Positions 54,642 through 63,851 of a stretch of 64,000 nucleotides of DNA are shown here, piece after piece. Each line of letters opens with the position of its first letter. Position 1 is the stretch's first letter. The stretch comes from JAVKBW01 sp964352715 (GTDB lineage: Bacteria > Pseudomonadota > Alphaproteobacteria > UBA8366 > Aestuariispiraceae), in the NCBI GenBank assembly GCA_964352715.1, contig CAYGSU010000002.1:1-64000 (forward strand), read 5' to 3'. The position numbers and the translations under genes were made by a program. The notes below the pieces were generated by a model that saw only the letters and a program-made list of their open reading frames with translations, made no database searches and was not told the DNA's origin.

Positions 54642-55577
54642 TTATCGTTCGCCTCGATAGTACGGTATTGCCAGTGCCGGCGGAAGGTAGCTGTGCCGTG
54701 CAAACACGACCAGCACGACCATCACCAGCGCGAAGGGCAGCATCTGGATGACATCGGTCGGCACATTCACGCCGGCGACCTGCAGCGCCGTCGTCATCGA
54801 CAGGCTGCTGCCGAACAGCAGCGCGCCACCCAGAACCCAGGTCGGGTTTCCGCGCGCCAGCATCGCCAGCACAATCGCGATGAAACCGGCGCCACCGGTC
54901 ATGAAAGGCAGGAAGATGCCGCCGCCGATGGTCGACATGTAAGCGCCGCCAAGGCCGCCAAGCGCGCCAGTCGCCGATACGGCGGCAAAGCGGGTGGTCG
55001 AAACGCTGACACCGGCCGCGTCTAGGGCGGCGGGGTTGTCACCGGCTGACTGAAGGTTCAGGCCGATGATGCTGTGCCGGTAAAGCCAGGCCAGGAAAAG
55101 CACCAGCACGACCGCCGCATAAACCAGCCAGTAGCGGGTAAACAGCGCTTCACCGATATAGGGCAGGTCGCTCAGGAAAGGGATAGCAAGAGCATCGCTC
55201 TTTCCGAGGCGGGGATAGCTGCGCGAGAACTGGAAGTGATGCAGCAGGGCGGTGACGCCTTCAGCGCCAAGGGTTATCGCGATGCCGACGACGATCTGGT
55301 TCAGCTTCAGCCAGACGCACAGAACGCCCATCAGCATGCCGATACACATTCCCGCCAGCGCGCCGGCCAGAAAGCCCAACTCGAACGATCCGCTGAGATA
55401 GGTGACCGAAAACCCGGCATACGCGCCGACCAGCATCATGCCCTCAAGACCGATATTCAGCACGCCGGCCTTTTCCGATATCTGTTCGCCGAGTCCTGCC
55501 AGCAACAGCGGCACGCCGGCGCTGACCGCGCCGAACAGCAGGGACCCGATAAAGACTTCCGTGAGCAAGGCTTCCAT
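54642..55577 (-). CDS. BMP-family ABC transporter permease (NupQ/YufQ-like)
   Basis: This protein has 311 residues from the ATG at 55577, four bases after the preceding stop. It is a multi-helix permease with GEQISEKAGVLNIGLEGMML near the N-terminus, diagnostic for this type. It is the second permease of the importer encoded with the next two genes and the BMP binding protein. It lies downstream (leftward), next to the lactonase gene. Confidence 0.9.
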   Translation of the reverse strand: MEALLTEVFIGSLLFGAVSAGVPLLLAGLGEQISEKAGVLNIGLEGMMLVGAYAGFSVTYLSGSFELGFLAGALAGMCIGMLMGVLCVWLKLNQIVVGIAITLGAEGVTALLHHFQFSRSYPRLGKSDALAIPFLSDLPYIGEALFTRYWLVYAAVVLVLFLAWLYRHSIIGLNLQSAGDNPAALDAAGVSVSTTRFAAVSATGALGGLGGAYMSTIGGGIFLPFMTGGAGFIAIVLAMLARGNPTWVLGGALLFGSSLSMTTALQVAGVNVPTDVIQMLPFALVMVVLVVFARHSYLPPALAIPYYRGER

Positions 55578-55581
55578 CGCG

Positions 55582-56649
55582 TTACGCCTTCGTTCGTTTC
55601 TGCCGGGCAAGATCGACGAACTCGATCAGCGCGAAAAACAGCATCACCAGCGATACCAGCACCAGCACGAAAAAATGCGGCACGCCCAACCGGCGGGCAG
55701 CGCTTTCACCGCCGATCATCAGGACGGCGAAAAAGAATACGAAGCCGATCACCGCATAGCCGTTGAAGCGGGCCAGAAACACCAGTGGAAAGACCAGGAT
55801 GCCGTAAGCCGGATTCCAGTCGGCCCTGACATTGCCGTAGACGCCAAGGATGTCGACCGACCCGGCGATACCGGCCAGTCCGGCGCTGATACAGAACGCA
55901 GCGAAGGTCAGGTGCCGCAACGACATGCCGGCATGGATTGCCGCGCGGGGGTTTGCACCGACGATCTGCAGCTTCAGACCGAAAGCGGTGCGCGTCATCA
56001 GGAAATGCACGGCGAGAACCGCAACAACACCCAGCACCACGCCCCAGTGTACGGTTGTGCCGCCGATTTTACCGAGCCGGTCGGCGACGGCCAGCGTCGC
56101 CGTTTGCGGCACGGTCGTATCCGGGTCGTTGAACAGGATCTTGACCAGCACATTCGCGAAACTGACGCCGAGAAAGCTCATCATCAGGGTCGAGATGATT
56201 TCGTTCAGCCCATGTACTGCTTTCAGATAGGCCGGCAACAGCGACCAGATCGCGCCGATAACGAAGGCCAGGCCGAAACAGATCAGCATGACCAACCAGC
56301 CCGGCAGAAAGGCCGTCAGAACAGGGGCCGCGGCGGCAACACACACGGCGGCCAGAAGAAACTGGCCGTCAACGCCGAGATTCCAGAGGCCGGCGCGAAA
56401 GGCCACGATAAGGCCGGCAGCGATGAACAGAAGAGGCGCCATGCGGGTCAGCGAGGCCTGTAATCCGGAGGACCGGAAAATGCCCCGTTCGATGACGTAG
56501 GAATAGTAGGTCAGCGGATCTTTGCCGAGGATCAACAGCAGCAAGCCGCCGACAAGCAGTGCCAGCGCAATGGGCAGAAGAACCTTGCCGACCGAATAGG
56601 CAACGTGCCGGATTTGCATGCCGGGATGTGAAACGGTGGTGTCGGTCAT
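55582..56649 (-). CDS. BMP-family ABC transporter permease (NupP/YufP-like)
   Basis: This 355-residue permease has about eight to ten membrane helices, with FRAGLWNLGVDGQFLLAAV and GLNEIISTLMMSF as typical blocks. It pairs with the following permease. It starts seven bases after the ATPase stop. Family members import nucleosides, but also riboflavin or thiamine-like compounds. Confidence 0.9.
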   Translation of the reverse strand: MTDTTVSHPGMQIRHVAYSVGKVLLPIALALLVGGLLLLILGKDPLTYYSYVIERGIFRSSGLQASLTRMAPLLFIAAGLIVAFRAGLWNLGVDGQFLLAAVCVAAAAPVLTAFLPGWLVMLICFGLAFVIGAIWSLLPAYLKAVHGLNEIISTLMMSFLGVSFANVLVKILFNDPDTTVPQTATLAVADRLGKIGGTTVHWGVVLGVVAVLAVHFLMTRTAFGLKLQIVGANPRAAIHAGMSLRHLTFAAFCISAGLAGIAGSVDILGVYGNVRADWNPAYGILVFPLVFLARFNGYAVIGFVFFFAVLMIGGESAARRLGVPHFFVLVLVSLVMLFFALIEFVDLARQKRTKA

Positions 56650-56656
56650 AGGATGC

Positions 56657-58234
56657 TCATGCGGCGGCGGCCTCGTCGATCATCAGGCGACCGATTTCTT
56701 CTTCCGCACCCGGTTTGTTTTCCACGACACCCCTGATCCTGCCATTCGACATGACGGCGATGCGGTCGCAGGTTTCGATCAGTTCATCCAGTTCGTTGGA
56801 AATTACCAGGATGGAGGCGGTTTCAGACCCCGCGCCGTCGCGAATGCGCGCCCGTGCCAGCTTGGTGTTGTGCAGATCCAGCCCGTAGGTCGGTTTGTTG
56901 AAGACGATCAGTTTGGCATCCGGCGACAGTTCACGCGCCAGCAGCGCTTTTTGAATGTTACCGCCGGACAGCGACGCAATCGGCGACTTTTCGGACGGGG
57001 TACGGATATCGTGCGCTGCGATCGTCTCGCGGGCGAAATCGTGTATTTTTCCCCAGCGGGCAATGCCCAGCCGCGACCAGAAAGGCTTTGTTCCGATTTC
57101 CTTCAGCAACAGGTTGGTTGCGACGGAATGGGTGCCGGCCGTGCCTTCGCCCAGCCGCTCGTCGGTAATGTAGCGCACACCGGCAATGCGGCGCGACACG
57201 ACATCGCCCCTGGTAACATTCGCGCCGTCTATCGAGAACGTGCCCGATGCCAGCTCCCGCTGGCCGGCAAGGGCTTCTGCGAGATGCTTCTGGCCGTTTC
57301 CATCGACCCCGGCAATGCCCAGGATTTCGCCAACACCGATCGACAGGCTCGCCCCCTGAAGCGGGCATTCGCCGCGCTCACCGACCGTCACGGCGTCGCA
57401 GAGGGCAACCTGTTCATTTGCATGCGTGGTCTTGTTTCGTGCTGCGATCAGACTTTGTGCCGATCCGGCAATCTGCCGGTTTTCTTCCGTCGGCGGTGCG
57501 CCGAACATCATGCTGACGATGGTGTCGACAATTTCATCTTCGGAAAGACGTGCAAGATCTTCCTTGCCGAGATGCCCGACGACCTTGCCAAGCCGCAGGA
57601 CGCTGACCTGGTCGGCCAGCGCGTGGGCTTCCCGCAGCTTGTGGGTGATAAAAATGATGGCGACGCCATGATCGCGGATGCGTCTGACGATCTGAAACAG
57701 TTCCTGTGCGCCTTGCGGTGTCAGCATCGAGGTTGGCTCGTCGAGAATAAGAACCTTCTCGCCGTGCCACAGGGCGCGCATGATTTCGACCTGTTGCTGT
57801 TCGCCAAGCGCCAGACGCCCGACCATCGCGTCCGGATCGATCCTGGCGTTCAGGATGTCGGACAGTTCCCGAAAGCGGGAAAGGGTTGCTGCCTTGTCGT
57901 AGCGCTGCCACCAGTTCGACCCCAGCATCAGGTTTTCAAGTACAGTCAGACTTTTGACCAGCAGGGTGTGCTGATAGACGGTGCCGATGCCCATGTTCAG
58001 CGCTTGCCGGGGCGAAGACAGCCGGACAGTGGTGCCATCGACCAGCAGTTCACCCTCATCGGGCTGTTGCATGCCGGCCAGCATGCTGATCAGCGTCGAC
58101 TTGCCGGCGCCGTTTTCACCAAGCAAAGCGTGCACTTCACCAGGCAGGAAGCTGAGGGAAATATTGTTGTTTGCGATGACACCCGGAAATCGCTTGGTAA
58201 CGCCACGAAGTTCGACTGCGGAAGACGGTGTCAT
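56657..58234 (-). CDS. BMP-family ABC transporter ATPase, two ABC domains (NupO/YufO-like)
   Basis: This 525-residue protein has domain 1 with GENGAGKST, LGEQQQVEI and LILDEPTSMLTP. Domain 2 has a degenerate Walker A (GVDGNGQKHL) and LSGGNIQKALLA, as usual for sugar/nucleoside-type importers. The Walker B region of domain 2 reads LIVFNKPTYGLD, with Asn in place of the usual Asp-Glu start. It is separated from the binding-protein gene by a hairpin. Confidence 0.9.
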   Translation of the reverse strand: MTPSSAVELRGVTKRFPGVIANNNISLSFLPGEVHALLGENGAGKSTLISMLAGMQQPDEGELLVDGTTVRLSSPRQALNMGIGTVYQHTLLVKSLTVLENLMLGSNWWQRYDKAATLSRFRELSDILNARIDPDAMVGRLALGEQQQVEIMRALWHGEKVLILDEPTSMLTPQGAQELFQIVRRIRDHGVAIIFITHKLREAHALADQVSVLRLGKVVGHLGKEDLARLSEDEIVDTIVSMMFGAPPTEENRQIAGSAQSLIAARNKTTHANEQVALCDAVTVGERGECPLQGASLSIGVGEILGIAGVDGNGQKHLAEALAGQRELASGTFSIDGANVTRGDVVSRRIAGVRYITDERLGEGTAGTHSVATNLLLKEIGTKPFWSRLGIARWGKIHDFARETIAAHDIRTPSEKSPIASLSGGNIQKALLARELSPDAKLIVFNKPTYGLDLHNTKLARARIRDGAGSETASILVISNELDELIETCDRIAVMSNGRIRGVVENKPGAEEEIGRLMIDEAAAA

Positions 58235-58280
58235 GGTGCTGAGATAGCCAAATCTAGAACGTGAACCGCTCTAATCATTA

Positions 58281-58320
58281 AGGAAAGCAGCGGACAAGGG
58301 GGACGCCCTTGCCCGCTGCT
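58281..58320 (-). terminator. Hairpin between BMP binding protein and ATPase genes
   Basis: Read leftward, AGCAGCGG-CAAGGG (complement of 58306-58320) pairs with CCCTTG-CCGCTGCT (complement of 58286-58300), followed by TTTCCTT. It is likely an imperfect terminator that limits read-through into the ATPase and permease genes. Confidence 0.7.
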
Positions 58321-58345
58321 GTCACTCTACAGGAAAGGCGGTCTG

Positions 58346-59392
58346 TTATTCCTGCGGTACGTCCACGGATGTCATCAGGCCGCGAACTTCCTGTGCATCC
58401 GTAACCGGTTCCAGCGACATCGCGCCACTGACGAACTTTTCACGTTCCGCCATCACTTTCGCCCACACATCATCCGGGATGTGCTTGGACTTCAGAAGCT
58501 CAACAGAGCCGTCCGCCAGCTTGATTTCATAGCTTTTGGTTCCGAACGTGTCGTTGCGCAGGTCTTCAACCATCTGGCTGTAAACCGGCACCATGTTCCA
58601 CAGAACGGAAGACAGCAGGTAACCCTTGTCCAGTTCCGTCTTGTCGCCGATCACGTCGATGAACCAGGCCTGTCCGCCGTCGACGGCTTTCGTGGTTTCG
58701 ACAGCCTGGATCATGCCGAAGCTGGACCCGTTGCCCTGTCCGAAAATGATGTCGGCGCCGGCTGCGATTACCGATTCCGTGACCCGGCGTCCACCGGCGG
58801 CATCGCCATAGGCTGCCGGACCGATAACGGCGTAGACGATCTTGACGTCGCCATTCTGTGCTTTGACGCCCTGCGCGAAGCCGGCCGACTGAGCGTTCCA
58901 TGACGGAGGTTCGCCGGAAACCACGATCCCGACCGTACCGGTGCGGCTCATCTGGGCCGCCATAATCCCGGCCAGATACGCCCCTTCATGACCATACAGG
59001 GTATAGTCGGCGACGAGACCTTTCTTGATATCGGTCGGCCGGTCGACGATGGCGACGGGAACGCCGGTTTCAGCAGCAATTTCCGGGGCAGCCGTATTGT
59101 AGCCGCTGGCATGTGCGATCATCAGGCTTGCGCCGTCTTCCGCCAGCTCACGCAGGGTCGGGCGAACATCGCCGTATCCCAGGCCTTCAGCCGGAATGAA
59201 TTCAAGGCCGTACTTTTCGGCGACGGTACGGGCGGCATCAACACCCTGCTGGTTCCAGCCGAAATCCGTGCCCTGTTCCGGCACCAGAACGGCGATACTC
59301 TTTACATCCGCGCTGTGCGCTGCGGCGCCTAGGCCAAATGTCATGGCGGCTGCGACGAGCGACCGCATAAACGTTGAACGAGCCATTTTCAT
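58346..59392 (-). CDS. BMP family ABC transporter substrate-binding protein
   Basis: This protein has 348 residues from the ATG at 59392, with AGGGAG six bases upstream. It has a Sec signal peptide with a cut near AAHSA; no lipobox Cys is seen. The mature part has the BMP/Med fold (VLVPEQGTDFGWNQQGVDAA, SGEPPSWNAQSAGFAQG). Ligands of the family are nucleosides, purines and vitamin-like rings. The cluster context makes a B6 vitamer a good candidate, as inference. Confidence 0.88.
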   Translation of the reverse strand: MKMARSTFMRSLVAAAMTFGLGAAAHSADVKSIAVLVPEQGTDFGWNQQGVDAARTVAEKYGLEFIPAEGLGYGDVRPTLRELAEDGASLMIAHASGYNTAAPEIAAETGVPVAIVDRPTDIKKGLVADYTLYGHEGAYLAGIMAAQMSRTGTVGIVVSGEPPSWNAQSAGFAQGVKAQNGDVKIVYAVIGPAAYGDAAGGRRVTESVIAAGADIIFGQGNGSSFGMIQAVETTKAVDGGQAWFIDVIGDKTELDKGYLLSSVLWNMVPVYSQMVEDLRNDTFGTKSYEIKLADGSVELLKSKHIPDDVWAKVMAEREKFVSGAMSLEPVTDAQEVRGLMTSVDVPQE

Positions 59393-59454
59393 CTATATCT
59401 CCCTGTTTAACTGCGAGCCGATCAGTGTTCCGTCGTTAGGTCCGGGCGACACCG

Positions 59455-59505
59455 AAATTGGTTACATAATCCGATCAAAATTGGTTACGCTTGTCGGAAC
59501 CATTT
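59455..59505. promoter_or_regulatory. Repeated half-sites AAATTGGTTAC in divergent BMP/GntR promoter
   Basis: AAATTGGTTAC occurs at 59455-59465 and again at 59478-59488 (23 bases apart, about two helical turns), followed by the inverted form GGAACCATTT at 59496-59505. The region lies between the BMP binding-protein gene and the GntR gene. It is the best candidate operator for that GntR regulator. Confidence 0.72.
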
Positions 59506-59660
59506 GTATTCGTACCCATATCATGATGCGGAATACCATCTTGAGTCAACGATGCTGGGCCAGCAATTTTCAGGCTTCAGCAGTCATGTCAATTTGCGTA
59601 GTGGCCGGGTAGACTGATATACTGCGGGTTTGAGAAGGTTAGTTTTTCTGTAAGGACATT

Positions 59661-60410
59661 GTGGTGGATAGATTTGAACATACGGTCGATGTCATCCGCG
59701 GAATGGTCACGGACGAATCGATTGTAAAGGATGGACGCTTGCCGACCGAGCGTGAACTTTGTTCGATGATAGGCGTTGGTCGTCGGTTGCTGCGCCGTGC
59801 ACTGGACACACTGGAAGTAGAGGGTGTTCTGGTCAGGCAACAGGGAAGGGGGACCTTCGTTCGCCAACAGGGCGCTGCCAACGATACGCTGCCCGATGTT
59901 CTGCCGGAAATGCTGTCGGGCACTATTAACTTTCTCGCGCAGGATGCCGGCCCGATTGAACAGATTGAGCTGAAATTCGTTCTTGAACCGACGATGGCGC
60001 GCCTCGCTGCGACACGGGCGTCACTGATGGATATCGAGCGCTTGCGGAAGTCGGCGGAAAGGACCAGTGCCGCGACGACGGCAGACGCTTATCAGGAAGC
60101 GGACCAGCAGTTTCACGCCATTATTGCCGAATGCAGCCGCAACACGCTGTTCCAGTCGCTCTATACCGTGGTTGAGAACGCACTGCGCGATGCGGCGATG
60201 GACCGGTTTCGGGAAAACGGGCGATGCTTCAAACGGCAGACGGTCCATGCCGGATTTCACAGGCGGGTCGCTGCTGCAATTGCAAAGCGCGACGGCGATA
60301 CCGCAGCCCGCGAGATGTACGAACACTTGCGGGACGTCCATTCGTCGCTGTTCGTCGAAAACCTGCCTGTCAGCATGGGTCGGGACGGTTTGAAGGCGAT
60401 CACCGGCTGA
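59661..60410 (+). CDS. GntR family regulator, FCD/FadR subgroup
   Basis: This protein has 249 residues from the GTG at 59661 (59664 is equally possible), with AAGGA upstream. The winged helix covers about 8-75 (LPTERELCSMIGVGRRLLRR, GRGTFV). An all-helical FCD domain follows with probable metal ligands in EADQQFHAII and VHAGFHRRVAAAI. It is divergent from the BMP importer and convergent with the second GMC gene. It probably senses a pathway acid and controls both, through the AAATTGGTTAC repeats. Confidence 0.87.
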   Translation: MVDRFEHTVDVIRGMVTDESIVKDGRLPTERELCSMIGVGRRLLRRALDTLEVEGVLVRQQGRGTFVRQQGAANDTLPDVLPEMLSGTINFLAQDAGPIEQIELKFVLEPTMARLAATRASLMDIERLRKSAERTSAATTADAYQEADQQFHAIIAECSRNTLFQSLYTVVENALRDAAMDRFRENGRCFKRQTVHAGFHRRVAAAIAKRDGDTAAREMYEHLRDVHSSLFVENLPVSMGRDGLKAITG

Positions 60411-60425
60411 CTGGTGCTGACCGGC

Positions 60426-62057
60426 TCAGAAATCCCCGATTTCAGGTTCTCTGCCCAGTATCAGATCGGAAGCCCGTTCTGCGATGGCGACAATCGGCGC
60501 GTTGATGTTTCCTGATGGCAGATCCGGCATCACCGAAGCGTCGATAACCCGCAGATTATCCACGCCGTGCACGCGCAAAACGTCGTCCACAACGGCCATC
60601 CGGTCGGATTCCTCGCCGATCCTGCAGGTTCCCAGCGGATGATGAACCGTGATCGATGTCGCCCGGATATGCGCATCTATTTCTTCCGTCGAGGTTTTAC
60701 CGGAACCGGGACTGATCTCGGCCTCGATATACTTCTGAAGCGCTGGCTGGGCGGCAACGTCGCGCGCCAGTTCAACGCCGGTTCGCAGACTGTTCCAGTC
60801 GGCATCTGTCGACAGGAAATTCTGCCGGATGATCGCCATAGAGGACGGGTCGGCGTCTTTGAGTTCGACGGTGCCACGACTTTCCGGATGCAGCATCACG
60901 ATGCGGCAGGCAAACCCGTCATTGAAGGGTTTCTTGAACGGTTCGAAATACGGCCACGCGCCGAGCGGAGCGGCTGTCATCAGAAACTGGATGTCAGGTG
61001 TTTCAAGTTCCGGTTTCGACTTCAGGAAAGCGGTGATGCCGCCGGGAACATCGGCGGCGGGGCCGGACCCGAACAGATAGGCCTGCGCCATGTGCCGGGC
61101 GATCCTGTCTGCCCGCATCATGGCGTGGAACGGGCCCGGTTCCCGGCGTTTGTACATCAGAATAACGGACACATGGTCCTGCAGGTTCTGTCCGACGCCA
61201 GGCAGGTCGACCGCTGCGTCGATACCGTGTTTCTTCAGATTGTCGGCAGGGCCGATGCCCGACAGCATCAGCAGTTGCGGTGTGTTGATGACGCCGCCGG
61301 ACAGAATGACTTCTTTCGTGGCCGTCGCCGTGTGTTCGCTGCCATTCTGCCTGTAGCGAATTCCGGTGGCCCGCCCACCTGCAATATCGATCTTCGACAC
61401 CAGCGCGGCGGTAAGAATCGTAAGGTTGCTGCGCGATTTGACAGGCCGCAGGTAGGCTGTTGACCCGCTGCTGCGCCGGCCATCCTTGATGCTCATTTGC
61501 AGTCGGGCGAAACCGTCCTGCGTTTCACCGTTGTAGTCGTCCGTCCAGCCATGGCCGGCTGATGCGCCGGCTTCGGCGAAAGCGTCGACCAGGCCATCCT
61601 GATAGGCGCAGAACTGCGTTCCGATCGGCCCTTTGCCGCCACGATAGGCGTCACTGCCGCCGGCCCAGGTTTCCTGCTTCTTGAAATAGGGCAGCAGGTT
61701 TCTGTACGACCAGCTTGGCGCGCCGTTCTCCGACCACTTGTCGAAATCGCGCCGGTTGCCGCGCACATAGGCCATGGCATTGACCGACGACGAGCCGCCG
61801 ACGACCTTTCCTCGGGCGCATTCAACCCGCCTTCCGTCTACATTCGGTTCGGGTTCGGCGAAATACATCCAGTCATGCAGGCGTTTCTGAAGAATTTTCC
61901 CCCAGCCCAGCGGAATATGGATGAGCGGATCGCGGTCCCAGCCACCTGCCTCCAGTACCAGAACGCGGTTTTCACCTGAAGCCGAAAGGCGATTGGCCAG
62001 TGTGCAACCGGCGGATCCAGCGCCTATTACTATATAGTCGTATTCTGTGGAAGTCAT
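60426..62057 (-). CDS. GMC oxidoreductase, candidate 4-pyridoxic acid dehydrogenase
   Basis: This protein has 543 residues from the ATG at 62057; an upstream TTG at 62087 would lie in the operator and is less likely. FAD motif GAGSAGCTLANRL lies near residue 10, CARGKVVGGSSSVNAMAYVR near 75, catalytic His in VHHPLGTCRIG and SGNINAPIVAIAE at the end. It is of the choline-dehydrogenase-like class. Membership of the putative AATTGGTT regulon and the otherwise missing step suggest oxidation of 4-pyridoxic acid to its 5-aldehyde. Other alcohols are possible. Confidence 0.75.
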   Translation of the reverse strand: MTSTEYDYIVIGAGSAGCTLANRLSASGENRVLVLEAGGWDRDPLIHIPLGWGKILQKRLHDWMYFAEPEPNVDGRRVECARGKVVGGSSSVNAMAYVRGNRRDFDKWSENGAPSWSYRNLLPYFKKQETWAGGSDAYRGGKGPIGTQFCAYQDGLVDAFAEAGASAGHGWTDDYNGETQDGFARLQMSIKDGRRSSGSTAYLRPVKSRSNLTILTAALVSKIDIAGGRATGIRYRQNGSEHTATATKEVILSGGVINTPQLLMLSGIGPADNLKKHGIDAAVDLPGVGQNLQDHVSVILMYKRREPGPFHAMMRADRIARHMAQAYLFGSGPAADVPGGITAFLKSKPELETPDIQFLMTAAPLGAWPYFEPFKKPFNDGFACRIVMLHPESRGTVELKDADPSSMAIIRQNFLSTDADWNSLRTGVELARDVAAQPALQKYIEAEISPGSGKTSTEEIDAHIRATSITVHHPLGTCRIGEESDRMAVVDDVLRVHGVDNLRVIDASVMPDLPSGNINAPIVAIAERASDLILGREPEIGDF

Positions 62058-62078
62058 TAACAAGTAACTCGAAGCAGA

Positions 62079-62130
62079 TGTAACCAATAGGCCAGTATAG
62101 TTACGCTAATGGTCACCTGTAACCAATTTT
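62079..62130. promoter_or_regulatory. TTGGTTACA repeats upstream of the second GMC gene
   Basis: On the minus strand ATTGGTTACA occurs at 62079-62088 and AAAATTGGTTACA at 62118-62130, with GGTCACC at 62111-62117 between them. The right copy overlaps the stop codon of the GFA gene. The motif matches the repeats at 59455-59488 and the cupin promoter. Confidence 0.68.
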
Positions 62131-62536
62131 ATTTTTGGCCGCCGGTTTTGGGGAGTGTGTCCAGCGTGGACAGCCACGGCTGGGCATGACGCGCCCAGAA
62201 ATGCGCTTTCGGCGGCAGGTCATTGCGCTGCCGGGCGCTTCCGACGCGAAGACCCAGCATGCGCGGGGCGTCCCCGACAGAGGTCGCATAGATCGGCGAA
62301 CCGCAATCCGGGCAAAAGGCCTGTTCGCGCCTGTTGCCGCTTTCGGCAGTTTTTTCGTAGATTTTCAGCGTGCCGGACAAAAGCGCGAAGTCGGCCTCCG
62401 GCAGCGGCACGACCGTCCGGAAGGCCGTGCCGGAAAGCTGCTGACAGTCTTCGCAGTGACAAAGGAAAACCTTTTCCGGGTCGATTTCCGCCGTGTAACT
62501 GATATTGCCGCAGTGGCAGCCGCCGTCGATTTTCAT
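62129..62536 (-). CDS. GFA family protein (glutathione-dependent formaldehyde-activating-like)
   Basis: This 135-residue protein has the zinc cysteines of the family in GGCHCGNISY, FLCHCEDCQQLSG and AFCPDCGSPIY. Family members bind S-hydroxymethylglutathione or related adducts; most have no proven substrate. It starts six bases after the oxygenase gene, so they form an operon. The GMC promoter overlaps its end. Confidence 0.88.
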   Translation of the reverse strand: MKIDGGCHCGNISYTAEIDPEKVFLCHCEDCQQLSGTAFRTVVPLPEADFALLSGTLKIYEKTAESGNRREQAFCPDCGSPIYATSVGDAPRMLGLRVGSARQRNDLPPKAHFWARHAQPWLSTLDTLPKTGGQK

Positions 62537-62542
62537 TGCCCG

Positions 62543-63646
62543 CTAGCGCGCCGTCTTCTTGCGCGCCGCCAGAACTTCCTGCGCCGCTTCTTCCGGGTCC
62601 GGCAGAACGCCGCGTTCTTCCCAGCGGTAGGCATAGGAATACGAATGCATGTTTTCGATCCAGTATCCGAAATGGGTCGGCGGATACTTGGCCGGGTTTT
62701 CCGGGGTCTGGCAGGTCGGCAGGCATTCAACGATGGTGTCGTGGTTGGCAGCGAAGAACAGCGCCATCGAATATCGCTTCTTGCCTGACGAGTTGATCAC
62801 CCGGTGCGGAGTCGAAACGAACAGATCGTTCGTCCAGCGCATCATCATATCGCCGATATTGATGATGAAGGTTCCCGGAATCGGCGGCGCTTCGATCCAC
62901 CTGCCGGCCCGGTTCTGCACCTGCAGGCCCGGCTGTGTCTGCCAGAGAAGCGTGAAGCTTTCATAATCGGTATGGGCGCCGATACCGACTTTCGCATCCT
63001 TCGGGTCGGTATCCGGATAATAGAGAATGCGAAGCTGCGCGCAGGGCTTGGTGATCAGCGGCTCGAAATAGTCTTCCGGCATGTCGATCGCCATGGCGAA
63101 CAGCCGATACAGGCGTTTGCCCAACCCCATCGCTTCTTCGAAGTAGCGATAGATATCAGTCTGGAATTCCGGCATTTCCGCCGGCCAGACATTCGGCCCC
63201 AGAAGCGCGCTGCCGGCTTTGTAGTCCGGGTCGTCTTCCGGCAGTTCCAGCCCGACTTCGTAGCCTTCCTGAAGATCGACAATTGTCGGGTCGGCACTGA
63301 GCCCGCCGACCGGCACATAGCCCTTGTGGCGTTTTGTCTTCGATACATCGTACTGGCATTTGATGTCTTCCGGCAGATCGTAAAACCGGGTGGCGGTTTC
63401 ATGCGCGGCCTTGATAGCGGCCTCAGGCACACCGTGATTCCTGACATAAAAGAAGCCGACATTGACCGCAGCCTCGCGAATTTGCTTCGCCGCCTGCTGT
63501 TTTGCCGTTTCGTCGTCGCCCATCATGGCGCCGATATCAATGACCGGTATCTTGTCGAAATCCAGCCGTTCGGCGTTAAAGTCCGTTCGGCCGGCAATAT
63601 CGGTTGGGCGAATTTTGACTCCGCTGTCGTAGCTTGGAAGGTCCAC
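62543..63646 (-). CDS. Isopenicillin N synthase-like Fe(II)/2-oxoglutarate oxygenase
   Basis: This 367-residue protein has metal ligands His and Asp in GAHTDYESFTLL (about residue 223), a distal His in STPHRVINSSG (about 280), and Arg-x-Ser in KKRYSMALFF for 2-oxoglutarate. An N-terminal DIOX region (IPVIDIGAMMGDD) is present. Family members oxidise diverse small molecules. It is divergent from the DUF1989 gene. The substrate is unknown. Confidence 0.88.
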   Translation of the reverse strand: MDLPSYDSGVKIRPTDIAGRTDFNAERLDFDKIPVIDIGAMMGDDETAKQQAAKQIREAAVNVGFFYVRNHGVPEAAIKAAHETATRFYDLPEDIKCQYDVSKTKRHKGYVPVGGLSADPTIVDLQEGYEVGLELPEDDPDYKAGSALLGPNVWPAEMPEFQTDIYRYFEEAMGLGKRLYRLFAMAIDMPEDYFEPLITKPCAQLRILYYPDTDPKDAKVGIGAHTDYESFTLLWQTQPGLQVQNRAGRWIEAPPIPGTFIINIGDMMMRWTNDLFVSTPHRVINSSGKKRYSMALFFAANHDTIVECLPTCQTPENPAKYPPTHFGYWIENMHSYSYAYRWEERGVLPDPEEAAQEVLAARKKTAR

Positions 63647-63851
63647 GATAAAGCCTCGTTGGTCTGGTTGCCTTGTTGTGCCTTAAGTCTGGCGACTTGT
63701 CAGCATACGCCCAATCCATCCCGCCAATCCAGCCCGGATAATACGCTGAAATGACTCAGCAGGCATGCCATCCTCCGCATTGCGTATTTTCCCTGACCAA
63801 TTCTTCGCTATGATGCGTCGCTTACCACGCTGACCAGAAAGGAAGGTTTCG

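Noticed and set aside
56618..58264. A 548-codon open frame on the plus strand
   Set aside because: It lies antisense to the clear two-domain ABC ATPase at 56657-58234 and shows no family motifs; it is a GC-driven shadow frame.
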